Assembly (NCBI GenBank): GCA_030765665.1
Contig: JAVCCD010000233.1
Coordinates: 1 to 12,946 of the forward strand
From: Candidatus Tenebribacter mawsonii
GTDB lineage: Bacteria > Cloacimonadota > Cloacimonadia > Cloacimonadales > TCS61
Reading direction: 5' to 3'
Length of the DNA stretch: 12,946 nucleotides
The translations under genes were made by a program, and so were the position numbers. Positions 6,793 to 12,946 of the stretch are shown piece after piece (position 1 is the stretch's first letter; every line of letters starts with the position of its first letter). The notes under the pieces were generated by a model. The model was not told the DNA's origin and did no database searches. It saw nothing but the letters and a program-made list of their open reading frames with translations.

Positions 6793-6829
6793 TTATATAT
6801 TCACGATATGAAATATTATGAATATATAA
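6793..6829 (+). promoter_or_regulatory. Candidate frd operon promoter within an 11-bp inverted repeat
   Basis: TTCACG (6800-6805) and TATATA (6823-6828) are separated by 17 bases, each matching four of six sigma-70 consensus bases. They lie within a perfect inverted repeat, TTATATATTCA (6793-6803) and TGAATATATAA (6819-6829), with a 15-base spacer. Transcription from here would start near 6836 and give a leader of roughly 108 bases before frdB. The overlap of dyad arms with both promoter hexamers suggests a repressor operator. The promoter itself is a moderate match in AT-rich DNA. Confidence 0.35.
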
Positions 6830-6865
6830 GAGTGTACATAGTGTGAAAATAATTCTGCTGTGAAA

Positions 6866-6878
6866 TATGAAATTCATA
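6866..6878. promoter_or_regulatory. Short dyad in the frd leader
   Basis: TATGAA-A-TTCATA (6866-6878) is a perfect 6-1-6 dyad, 65 bases before the frdB start. The segment ATATGAAAT occurs both here (6865-6873) and inside the spacer of the upstream inverted repeat (6806-6814), so the two sites may be related. Function is unproven. Confidence 0.25.
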
Positions 6879-6943
6879 ATAAAATTTTTGCAGTAGTTTA
6901 AGAAGTAAAAGAAAAAAAGTAAAATTAAGGAGGAAATATACAA

Positions 6944-7630
6944 ATGGAAATCAAAGTTGAAATGATTGATGTGTATATCGGTGGTGAATTGTTCCAGGTT
7001 CCAAAAGGTTCGACCATTATTATGGCCATGGAATACGCAGGTTTTCAATTGAAAAAAGGTATAGGTTGCAGGGAAGGCTATTGCGGAGCCTGTGCAACAG
7101 TATATCGCGAAAAAGGTGATTATAAATTAAAAGGTGGCTTAGCTTGCCAAACAGTTGTAACAGATGGAATGACAATTGCCATGATACCATTTGTACCTGC
7201 AGAAAAACCACTCTATAATCTGAATGATCTTACTCCTGATGTAGGTACATTCACTAAGCTTTTTCCAAGTGTATTTCGATGTGTTTCTTGTAATACCTGC
7301 ACCAAAGCATGCCCTCAGGATATTGAAGTAATGGATTATGTACAAGCACTTATTCGTGGAGACATTGCAAGAGCTGCAGATATCTCATTTGATTGTATTC
7401 GTTGCGGATTGTGTGCACTTCGATGCCCGGCTGAGATTGTACAATATAATGCAGGAATTCTTGCTCGTCGTTTATATGGAAAATACCTCGCAAAAAACAG
7501 TCCAGAATTAGATGAAAGATTAAAAGAATTAGAAGAAGGAAAATTTGATAAAGAAATTGAAGAATTAAAGAAAATGCCCGACGATAAACTTTCTGAAAAG
7601 TATTATAGTCGTGAGATAAAAATTTCATAG
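6944..7630 (+). CDS. frdB: Fumarate reductase/succinate dehydrogenase-type iron-sulfur subunit
   Basis: The 228-residue protein relays electrons to or from the flavoprotein encoded next. Residues 1-85 are a [2Fe-2S] ferredoxin domain with Cys42-x4-Cys47-x2-Cys50 and Cys68. Residues 105-165 hold two dicluster motifs, Cys113-x2-Cys116-x2-Cys119-x3-Cys123-Pro and Cys151-x2-Cys154-x2-Cys157-x3-Cys161-Pro. Classical SdhB/FrdB lacks one cysteine in the last motif and so binds [3Fe-4S] there; here all four are present, implying two [4Fe-4S] clusters. The tail (about 185-228) is highly charged, with no membrane segment. The start has AAGGAGG 10 bases upstream, and frdA follows after 12 bases. No anchor subunit (C or D) or heterodisulfide-reductase-like cysteine domain is present, so the electron partner is unknown and may be soluble. 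Confidence 0.8.
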   Translation: MEIKVEMIDVYIGGELFQVPKGSTIIMAMEYAGFQLKKGIGCREGYCGACATVYREKGDYKLKGGLACQTVVTDGMTIAMIPFVPAEKPLYNLNDLTPDVGTFTKLFPSVFRCVSCNTCTKACPQDIEVMDYVQALIRGDIARAADISFDCIRCGLCALRCPAEIVQYNAGILARRLYGKYLAKNSPELDERLKELEEGKFDKEIEELKKMPDDKLSEKYYSREIKIS

Positions 7631-7642
7631 CAGGAGCGAGTA

Positions 7643-9313
7643 ATGTATCCAGAATATATGAGTGAATCTATAAAAAAAGTAGAACAAACGCGTCCCCAAA
7701 GATTAGAGCTGGCAAAAAAACATGGAAAGAATGTTTTTCCTGGTATGGGTGAGCAAGAAAGAGCTGACATATTAGCAAAATTTCATCCCGACTATAAAGA
7801 TGATGCACTCAGAGAATTACGAATTGGTCCTAATAAAGGTGACAAAATTATTAATGAAGTTGTAGATGTAATGGAATCTTATCCACGTGATTATCCTGAA
7901 ACTTTTGATTTGAACAAAGTGGATATGGAAACCGATATATTAATAATAGGTGCTGGATCCGCAGGTCTTTCTGCTGCAATCGAAGCAAGTGAGAGTGATG
8001 CAGGAGTATTGCTTATAACCAAATTGCGATTAGGAGATTCTAACTCCATGATGGCACAAGGTGGTATTCAAGCTGCTGATCAAGCTGATGATAATCCAAT
8101 TTTACATTATCTTGATGTAATTGGTGGAGGGCATTTTGATAACAAACCGGAACTGGTTGATGCTCTTGTGATGGATGCGGCTCCGTCTATTAAGTGGTTG
8201 GAAGAAATGGGCGTTATGTTCGATAAAAATGAAGATGGCTCGATGATGGTGAAATCTGGTGGTGGAACTTGCCGCAATAGAATGCACTCTACCCGTGATT
8301 ATACCGGAGCAGGGATCTGTCGTGTTTTACGAGATGAAGTTTATAACCGTCCTGAAAAAATTAAATGTATTGAGTATTCTGCCGCAACAGAACTGATCCT
8401 TGATGAAAAAGGACAATGTGCCGGTGCGATAATTTATCATCTAGAAAGTAAACAGTATTCTATTGTAAAAGCTAAAACCGTTATAATTGCAACAGGTGGT
8501 TTCGGAAGATTGCACGTGCGTGGTTTTGAAACTACAAATCATTACGGAGCAACAGCAGATGGATTAGTAATGGGTTATAGAGCTGGAGCAAAAATGATGT
8601 TTATGGATTCTGTACAATATCATCCAACTGGAGCAGTATTTCCTGAGCAAATTGTTGGCTTTTTATGTACGGAAAAAATTAGGGGATTAGGCGCTCAGCC
8701 TGTAAATAAGGATGGAGAATTATTCGTATATCCTTTGGAACCACGTGATATTGAAGCATCCGCATTTATCAAAGAATGTGAAAGTAACATGGGTATTACT
8801 ACACCTTCTGGTCTTAAGGGTATTTGGTTGGATTCACCACTGATCGAAGAACTAAGTGGTGAAGGTACTATCGAGAAAAACTTACCAGCCATGTTAAGAC
8901 AATTCCAAAGATTTGATATTGATATCCGCAAATATCCTATGCTTGTATTTCCAACATTACACTATCAAAATGGTGGTTTGGAAATTGAAGCAAATGCAGA
9001 GACTACAATTCCTGGATTATATGTAGCTGGAGAAGCGTCAGGTGGGATTCATGGCCGCAATCGTCTAATGGGAAATTCCCAACTGGATATTATTGTGTTT
9101 GGGCGTAGAGCTGGTAGGAATGCTGCCGCAAAAGTTAAAGAGGGTATTAAGCTAGGAAAGCTTTCTTTACAACATGTTACAGATTACATTAAGGAAGTTG
9201 ATGGGTTAGAAATTGATAAAAAACACATTTCTCCTATTGTCCTTCCAGACTACATTCCCGATCATGTAAAAGCAAAACAACTTTCATCAGAATTTCAGGG
9301 AACTTTGTTCTAA
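7643..9313 (+). CDS. frdA: Fumarate reductase/succinate dehydrogenase-type flavoprotein subunit
   Basis: This 556-residue flavoprotein catalyses fumarate/succinate interconversion. Seen: a predicted-soluble extension (1-95), the FAD Rossmann motif DILIIGAGSAGLSAA (98-112), the isoalloxazine loop SNSMMAQGGIQAA (133-145), QYHPTG (325-330), TEKIRGLGA (343-351) with the likely catalytic Arg347, PRD (367-369) with Arg368, TLHYQNGG (438-445) with His440, and the FAD-closing motif GLYVAGEASGGIHGRNRL. Aligned by eye with E. coli FrdA, the His that covalently binds FAD is replaced by Asn134, so flavin should be non-covalent. That feature is shared with soluble fumarate reductases and L-aspartate oxidase. 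The partner FrdB and the sucCD/fumarase neighbours argue for fumarate/succinate over aspartate. The start has AGGAGCGAG just upstream. Overall the cytoplasmic, anchorless form is inferred. Confidence 0.82.
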   Translation: MYPEYMSESIKKVEQTRPQRLELAKKHGKNVFPGMGEQERADILAKFHPDYKDDALRELRIGPNKGDKIINEVVDVMESYPRDYPETFDLNKVDMETDILIIGAGSAGLSAAIEASESDAGVLLITKLRLGDSNSMMAQGGIQAADQADDNPILHYLDVIGGGHFDNKPELVDALVMDAAPSIKWLEEMGVMFDKNEDGSMMVKSGGGTCRNRMHSTRDYTGAGICRVLRDEVYNRPEKIKCIEYSAATELILDEKGQCAGAIIYHLESKQYSIVKAKTVIIATGGFGRLHVRGFETTNHYGATADGLVMGYRAGAKMMFMDSVQYHPTGAVFPEQIVGFLCTEKIRGLGAQPVNKDGELFVYPLEPRDIEASAFIKECESNMGITTPSGLKGIWLDSPLIEELSGEGTIEKNLPAMLRQFQRFDIDIRKYPMLVFPTLHYQNGGLEIEANAETTIPGLYVAGEASGGIHGRNRLMGNSQLDIIVFGRRAGRNAAAKVKEGIKLGKLSLQHVTDYIKEVDGLEIDKKHISPIVLPDYIPDHVKAKQLSSEFQGTLF

Positions 9314-9325
9314 ATAGGAGATTTT

Positions 9326-10501
9326 GTGAATATACACGAATATCAGGCAAAGCAGATTTTTGCCAGCTATAATATTCCAATTCAAGATGGAATAACAATT
9401 GAAGATGCAAATGATGCACGAGAAGCAGCTGAAAAAATTGGTGGTGATTTCTGGGTTCTAAAAGCTCAAATTCATGCTGGTGGCAGAGGTAAAGGTGGTG
9501 GAGTAAAATTCGCTAAATCCATTGAAGAAGTCGAGAAATACGCTTCCGATATTTTAGGAATGACACTCGTAACACATCAGACAGGTCCCGCAGGAAGGCT
9601 AGTAAAAAAACTCTTCATTGCAAGTGGTGTAGACATAAAGAAAGAGTATTATCTGGGAATGGTTCTTGATAGAACTGCTGAAATGCCGGTAATGATGGCA
9701 TCTACAGAAGGTGGGATGGAAATTGAAAAAGTAGCTGCCGAAACTCCTGAGAAGATTATAAAAGTTGGAATTGATCCACTCATTGGTTTCAGAGCCTTCC
9801 ATGCCAGAAAGCTGGCTTCCGGATTACATCTTTCAGCTGAGCAAATGAAGCATTTTGGCAAATTTGCTAAAGCACTTTATGAGGTGTATTCCAATAATGA
9901 TGCCAGCCTTATTGAGATAAATCCACTAGTTCTAACAGGGGAGGACACTTTCTTGGCACTTGATGCTAAAATGGGGTTTGATGATAATGCTCTTTATCGA
10001 CATCCTGATCTAAAAAATATGCGTGACCTAGATGAGGAAGAACCTACCGAATTAGAAGCTAGTAAATATGGTTTGAGTTACGTGAAATTAGATGGTAATG
10101 TTGGTTGCATGGTAAACGGTGCTGGATTAGCTATGTCGACAATGGACATTATTAAGTTGAATGGTGGCGATCCTGCAAACTTCTTGGATGTAGGTGGTGT
10201 AGCTAGTACAGAAACAGTAGCTAAAGGTTTTGAAATCATTTTGGAAGATCCAAACGTGAAAGCAATTTTTGTAAATATTTTCGGTGGGATCGTACGGTGT
10301 GATAGAATTGCCAATGGGATTTTAGAAGCTACTGAAAAGATAGATGTAAAAGTTCCGCTTATTGTTCGCTTAGACGGCACAAATTCTTCAGAAGCAGCTG
10401 AAATACTTAAAAGGGCAAACATCAAAAACATCATTACAGCTACTGACCTGGCAGATGGCGCTCAAAAGGCTGTTAAGGCTGCTGAAGGGATACGATCATG
10501 A
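9326..10501 (+). CDS. sucC: Succinyl-CoA synthetase (ADP-forming), beta subunit
   Basis: The beta subunit binds nucleotide and succinate in the reaction succinyl-CoA + ADP + Pi = succinate + CoA + ATP. At 391 residues it is full length. Seen: the N-terminus NIHEYQAKQIF typical of the family, the ATP-grasp loop HAGGRGKGGGVK (50-61), EINPL (197-201) for metal binding, NGAGLAMSTMD (264-274) and NIFGGIVRCD (317-326) in the C-terminal CoA-ligase-like domain. The start is GTG with TAGGAG 6 bases upstream. The gene begins 12 bases after frdA and overlaps sucD by four bases (ATGA), so equimolar coupled synthesis is expected. ATP or GTP preference cannot be read from sequence with certainty. Confidence 0.96.
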   Translation: MNIHEYQAKQIFASYNIPIQDGITIEDANDAREAAEKIGGDFWVLKAQIHAGGRGKGGGVKFAKSIEEVEKYASDILGMTLVTHQTGPAGRLVKKLFIASGVDIKKEYYLGMVLDRTAEMPVMMASTEGGMEIEKVAAETPEKIIKVGIDPLIGFRAFHARKLASGLHLSAEQMKHFGKFAKALYEVYSNNDASLIEINPLVLTGEDTFLALDAKMGFDDNALYRHPDLKNMRDLDEEEPTELEASKYGLSYVKLDGNVGCMVNGAGLAMSTMDIIKLNGGDPANFLDVGGVASTETVAKGFEIILEDPNVKAIFVNIFGGIVRCDRIANGILEATEKIDVKVPLIVRLDGTNSSEAAEILKRANIKNIITATDLADGAQKAVKAAEGIRS

Positions 10502-11367
10502 GTATATTAGTGAATAAGGATTCTAGGGTTTTAGTTCAGGGCTTCACAGGAAAAGAAGGAACTTTTCATGCTCAGCAATGTATAGATTATGGTACAAATA
10601 TAGTAGGTGGTGTTACACCTGGTAAAGGTGGACAGATCCATTTAGGAAAACCAGTTTTTGGCTCTGTTCAAGAAGCGGTAGAAGCTTTACAAGCTGATGT
10701 TAGTATTATTTTTGTTCCTCCGGCTTTCTCGGCAGATGCAGTTATGGAAGCAGCAGATGCGGGAATTAAAGTAATAATTTGTATTACAGAAGGAATTCCT
10801 GTATCTGATATGATGCTGGCTAAAAAATTTGTTCAAAAGAAAGGTGCAATTCTTATTGGTCCAAATTGTCCGGGTATTATTTCAGCTGAAGAAGCCAAAA
10901 TTGGTATCATGCCAGGATTTGTTTTTAAGAAAGGTAATGTTGGTGTGATTTCTAAATCTGGAACTCTTACCTACGAAGCTGCCAATCAGGTTGTTCAAGC
11001 TGGTTTGGGTATTACTACAGCTATTGGTATCGGTGGAGATCCAATTATTGGAACAACTTATATTGATCTTTTAAAGCTATTTGAAGAAGACCACGAAACA
11101 AAAGCTATTGTGATGATCGGTGAGATTGGTGGAGATCTTGAGATCCAGGCTGCTAAATATATTAAAGAAAATATTACAAAACCTGTTGTTGCTTTTATTG
11201 CAGGTCAAACTGCACCTAAAGGAAAACGAATGGGACACGCAGGTGCAATTATTGCTGGTAGCAAAGGGACAGCTAAAGAGAAAATGGATGCGTTGGAAGC
11301 AGCTGGTGTTCATGTTGTAGCTTCTCCTGCAGAGATTGGTAAGAAAGTGAAAGATATCCTTGGGTAA
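10498..11367 (+). CDS. sucD: Succinyl-CoA synthetase, alpha subunit
   Basis: The alpha subunit binds CoA and carries the phosphohistidine intermediate. At 289 residues it is full length. Seen: the CoA-binding Rossmann domain with QGFTGKEGTFHA (14-25), GPNCPGII (121-128), SKSGTLTYE (152-160), GIGGDPIIGT (177-186), GEIGG (208-212), and the active-site segment RMGHAGAIIAG (244-254), where His247 is the expected phosphorylated residue. Its ATG lies inside the end of sucC (ATGA overlap), so it probably relies on sucC translation. It is followed by 80 bases holding a repeat remnant before the fumarase genes. Confidence 0.97.
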   Translation: MSILVNKDSRVLVQGFTGKEGTFHAQQCIDYGTNIVGGVTPGKGGQIHLGKPVFGSVQEAVEALQADVSIIFVPPAFSADAVMEAADAGIKVIICITEGIPVSDMMLAKKFVQKKGAILIGPNCPGIISAEEAKIGIMPGFVFKKGNVGVISKSGTLTYEAANQVVQAGLGITTAIGIGGDPIIGTTYIDLLKLFEEDHETKAIVMIGEIGGDLEIQAAKYIKENITKPVVAFIAGQTAPKGKRMGHAGAIIAGSKGTAKEKMDALEAAGVHVVASPAEIGKKVKDILG

Positions 11368-11371
11368 TTAT

Positions 11372-11397
11372 TGTCATCCTGAGCGTAACCAAAGGAT
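11372..11397. repeat. Remnant of a TGTCATCCTGAGCG-type intergenic repeat
   Basis: TGTCATCCTGAGCG followed by an AAAGGAT segment resembles the dispersed intergenic repeat of the form TGTCATCCTGAGCG...GAAGGATC, which I know from many bacterial genomes, notably FCB-group ones. Here the middle part is degenerate (TAACCA). It lies 4 bases after the sucD stop, between sucD and fumarase. A second copy cannot be shown within this window, so the call rests on recall of the motif. Confidence 0.5.
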
Positions 11398-11447
11398 AAA
11401 CATGTTAAAAATATTTAAAGATTTAAATAAATAAATGAGGTGATACC

Positions 11448-12293
11448 ATGAGAGAAGTGAATGTTAAAGAGCTGATCCCTGTTGTAAAGAAACTCTGCAT
11501 CGATGCTAACTACTATATTGGTGAAGATGTAATTGCTAAGATCAAAGAATTTAAAGAAAAAGAAGAATCTCCCACAGCAAAAAATGTTTTGGATATTCTA
11601 CTGGAAAATTATGAGCTGGCTGATAAAGAGCAAATGCCAATCTGCCAGGACACAGGTATTGCTGTCTGTTTTATAGAGATTGGGCAAGATGTTCATTTAA
11701 CAGGTGGAGATTTTACCGAAGCAATTAACGAAGGCGTTCGTCAAGGTTATCAAGATGGATATTTACGTAAATCTATGGTTGCAGACCCGATAATTGATAG
11801 AATAAATACAAAAGATAATACACCTGCAATTATATATACAGAAATTGTACCTGGTGAAAAGATCAAGATAACTATTGCTCCTAAGGGTGGTGGTAGCGAA
11901 AACATGAGCGAAGTAAAGATGATGAAAGCCGCCGATGGTATTGAAGGTGTTGTTGCATTTGTGGTAGATCGCATTAGTAGATCAGGTGGGAACCCATGCC
12001 CTCCTATTGTTGTTGGTGTTGGCTTAGGTGGAAATTTTGAACAAAGTGCTCTACTCGCTAAGAAATCACTATTGCGCTCTCTAACCGTACAAAACCCAAA
12101 TCCAAAATGGGCAAAAGTAGAAAAAGAAATTTTAGATAAAATTAATAATCTTGGAATCGGTCCTCAAGGACTTGGCGGAAGAACAACAGCTCTGGGTGTT
12201 TCTATTTTATCCAAGCCATGCCATATTGCTTCCATGCCGGTTGCTGTAAATGTTCAGTGCCATGCTGCACGTCATAAAAGTGTTGTAATATAA
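11448..12293 (+). CDS. fumA: Fumarate hydratase class I, alpha subunit
   Basis: The 281-residue alpha subunit of a two-subunit class I fumarase converts fumarate and water to L-malate with a labile [4Fe-4S] cluster. Seen: MPICQDTGIAVCF (63-75) with Cys66, SGGNPCPPIVVGVGLGG (179-195) with Cys184, and KPCHIA and VQCHAARH near the end, where Cys258 or Cys271 is the third ligand (Cys271 fits the spacing of E. coli FumA better). The ribosome site GAGGTGAT (11437-11444) is close to consensus. The beta subunit follows after 10 bases. L-tartrate dehydratase has the same architecture, but the frd/sucCD neighbourhood favours fumarase. Such enzymes are oxygen sensitive, consistent with an anaerobe. Symbols follow archaeal-style fumA/fumB usage. 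Confidence 0.9.
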   Translation: MREVNVKELIPVVKKLCIDANYYIGEDVIAKIKEFKEKEESPTAKNVLDILLENYELADKEQMPICQDTGIAVCFIEIGQDVHLTGGDFTEAINEGVRQGYQDGYLRKSMVADPIIDRINTKDNTPAIIYTEIVPGEKIKITIAPKGGGSENMSEVKMMKAADGIEGVVAFVVDRISRSGGNPCPPIVVGVGLGGNFEQSALLAKKSLLRSLTVQNPNPKWAKVEKEILDKINNLGIGPQGLGGRTTALGVSILSKPCHIASMPVAVNVQCHAARHKSVVI

Positions 12294-12303
12294 AGGAGAA
12301 AAG

Positions 12304-12852
12304 ATGGAAGTACATTTAACTACGCCATTAAAAACCGAAGATCTGGAAAAATTGAAGATCGGAGATCAAGTATTTATTACTGGAACAGTTTATACAGGAA
12401 GAGATGCAGCGCATAAAAGACTTGTAGAACTTCTTCAGAAAGGAGAAAAACTTCCCTTTAATGCAGAAGGACAAATTATTTATTATGTAGGACCCGCACC
12501 AGCCCCACCAGGAAAACCTATTGGTTCTGCTGGACCAACAACAAGTTATCGGATGGATCCATATGCACCTGCTCTTTTGGATGTAGGGATGAAAGCGATG
12601 ATAGGGAAAGGACCTAGAGATCAATCTGTTATAGATTCAATGATAAAAAATAAGGCAGTTTATCTAGCTGCGGTTGGTGGAGCAGCTGTTGTTGTGGCAA
12701 AATCTATAAAGGAATCTAAAATTATAGCTTATGAAGATCTTGGACCTGAAGCTATTCGAGAAATGAAAGTAGAGAACTTCCCTTGTGTTGTAGCAAATGA
12801 TGTTTATGGAAACGATATCTATAAATCAGGTGTTGAACAATACAAAAGATAA
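12304..12852 (+). CDS. fumB: Fumarate hydratase class I, beta subunit
   Basis: The 182-residue beta subunit corresponds to the C-terminal domain of single-chain class I fumarases and supplies substrate-binding residues. Seen: TGTVYTGRDAAHKRL (26-40) and YYVGPAPAPPGKPIGSAG (60-77) followed by PTTSYRMD (78-85), the strongly conserved active-site segment, then KGPRDQSV (102-109) and VGGAAVVVAKSI (124-135). The length is normal for a split beta subunit. TAAAGGAG spans the alpha stop codon and serves as ribosome site, so the two subunits are likely coupled. The gene ends two bases before a repeat-like element. Confidence 0.92.
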   Translation: MEVHLTTPLKTEDLEKLKIGDQVFITGTVYTGRDAAHKRLVELLQKGEKLPFNAEGQIIYYVGPAPAPPGKPIGSAGPTTSYRMDPYAPALLDVGMKAMIGKGPRDQSVIDSMIKNKAVYLAAVGGAAVVVAKSIKESKIIAYEDLGPEAIREMKVENFPCVVANDVYGNDIYKSGVEQYKR

Positions 12853-12853
12853 G

Positions 12854-12938
12854 AAAACCCCTTTAATTCCCCCTTCCAAAGGGGGACAGCTCAGCTCCCC
12901 TTTTTACAGTGAGAAGCGACAAAGTCGCAGAGGGTTTT
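12854..12938. repeat. Dispersed-type intergenic element with terminal inverted repeats
   Basis: The ends AAAACCC (12854-12860) and GGGTTTT (12932-12938) are inverted. Inside lie two hairpins: CCCCCTT-CCA-AAGGGGG (12869-12885) and GCGAC-AAA-GTCGC (12916-12928). The internal CCCC block near 12897 has no intact complementary arm, so a third hairpin may have decayed. The G+C-rich, folded composition differs sharply from the surrounding genes, and the design resembles small dispersed repeats I recall from FCB-group intergenic regions. Copy number cannot be tested here. Confidence 0.6.
12869..12885 (+). terminator. Hairpin after the fumarase operon, possible terminator
   Basis: A perfect 7-bp G+C-rich stem with a 3-base loop begins 16 bases after the fumB stop. 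It lacks a T tract directly after the stem, so Rho-independent termination is doubtful. It may act as a 3' RNA-stabilising structure or merely be part of the repeat element. Confidence 0.35.
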
Positions 12939-12946
12939 AGTTAGAT

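Larger units (their letters stand above)
6480..6943. other. Long intergenic region between the kor-mce and frd operons
   Basis: This is the only gap over 300 bases. It holds, in order: a consensus -35-like TTGACA (6564-6569) without a matching -10; dyads TTTGA-G-TCAAA (6588-6598) and TTTGA-TAT-TCAAA (6624-6636); a 30-codon candidate ORF (6658-6750) containing a perfect 19-bp palindrome (6685-6703); a bidirectional terminator (6750-6787); an 11-bp inverted repeat (6793-6829) that covers a candidate promoter; a 6-1-6 dyad (6866-6878); and the frdB ribosome site AAGGAGG (6927-6933). No tRNA or recognised riboswitch was seen. Confidence 0.6.

Noticed and set aside
6842..6865. Two TGTGAAA copies 17 bases apart as a CRP-like site
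   Set aside because: They are direct, not inverted, and short repeats of this kind are expected in AT-rich DNA.
6731..7048. Minus-strand open frame of 105 codons across the terminator and the start of frdB
   Set aside because: It reads through the terminator stem and is opposite clear frdB coding sequence. Its translation is low-complexity and hydrophobic, with no ribosome site.
7643..9313. FrdA read as L-aspartate oxidase (NadB)
   Set aside because: The flavin loop resembles NadB, but the adjacent three-cluster iron-sulfur subunit and the sucCD/fumarase context fit fumarate/succinate chemistry. No nadA or nadC is present. It is kept as an alternative to test.
10078..10434. Minus-strand open frame of 118 codons opposite sucC
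   Set aside because: It is a shadow of sucC codon structure; sucC is fully conserved here and the antisense product has no recognisable features.
11402..11434. Ten-codon ORF between sucD and fumA with AAAGGA upstream
   Set aside because: It is too short to separate from chance, and its apparent ribosome site is part of the repeat remnant.
1..12946. CRISPR arrays, tRNA or rRNA genes, insertion-sequence transposases
   Set aside because: None was seen: no regularly spaced direct repeats, no cloverleaf-like segments in the gaps, and no transposase motifs.

Overview
The window is AT-rich bacterial DNA (about one third G+C by eye) with tightly packed genes, almost all on the + strand. It reads as a central-metabolism locus of an anaerobe. 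It has ferredoxin-linked 2-oxoacid oxidation, methylmalonyl-CoA epimerase, an anchorless fumarate reductase and an oxygen-sensitive class I fumarase, and it has intergenic repeats of a type I associate from memory with the FCB group. This gene complement would fit Cloacimonadota or a relative, but that placement is an inference from gene content, not a computed phylogeny.

Layout. (1) 1-1004, accessory edge: a secreted protein cut by the window edge on the minus strand, a divergent ECF-type sigma factor, and two very short reading frames (22 and 27 codons) that chain the sigma gene to uvrB. (2) 1012-3006: uvrB, the excinuclease ABC helicase subunit. (3) 3028-6479: a possible 45-codon leader ORF, then korD-korA-korB-korC (2-oxoglutarate:ferredoxin oxidoreductase) and mce (methylmalonyl-CoA epimerase), all joined by overlaps or gaps of under 10 bases. 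(4) 6480-6943: the only long gap, 464 bases, with several dyad symmetries, a 30-codon ORF with its own Shine-Dalgarno, a strong bidirectional terminator, and a candidate promoter inside an 11-bp inverted repeat. (5) 6944-11367: frdB-frdA-sucC-sucD. (6) 11448-12852: the two subunits of a class I fumarase, preceded by a short repeat remnant. (7) 12854-12938: a dispersed-repeat-like element with terminal inverted repeats.

How the genes work together. Kor makes succinyl-CoA from 2-oxoglutarate and reduces ferredoxin. SucCD interconverts succinyl-CoA and succinate with substrate-level phosphorylation. FrdBA interconverts succinate and fumarate, and the fumarase hydrates fumarate to malate. Mce connects succinyl-CoA, through a mutase not present here, to propionyl-CoA. 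The locus is therefore a malate/2-oxoglutarate/propionyl-CoA junction around succinyl-CoA that could run in either direction. The least conventional component is FrdBA: no membrane anchor gene, Asn in place of the flavin-linking His, two complete [4Fe-4S] motifs instead of one [4Fe-4S] plus one [3Fe-4S], and an N-terminal extension of about 95 residues on FrdA.
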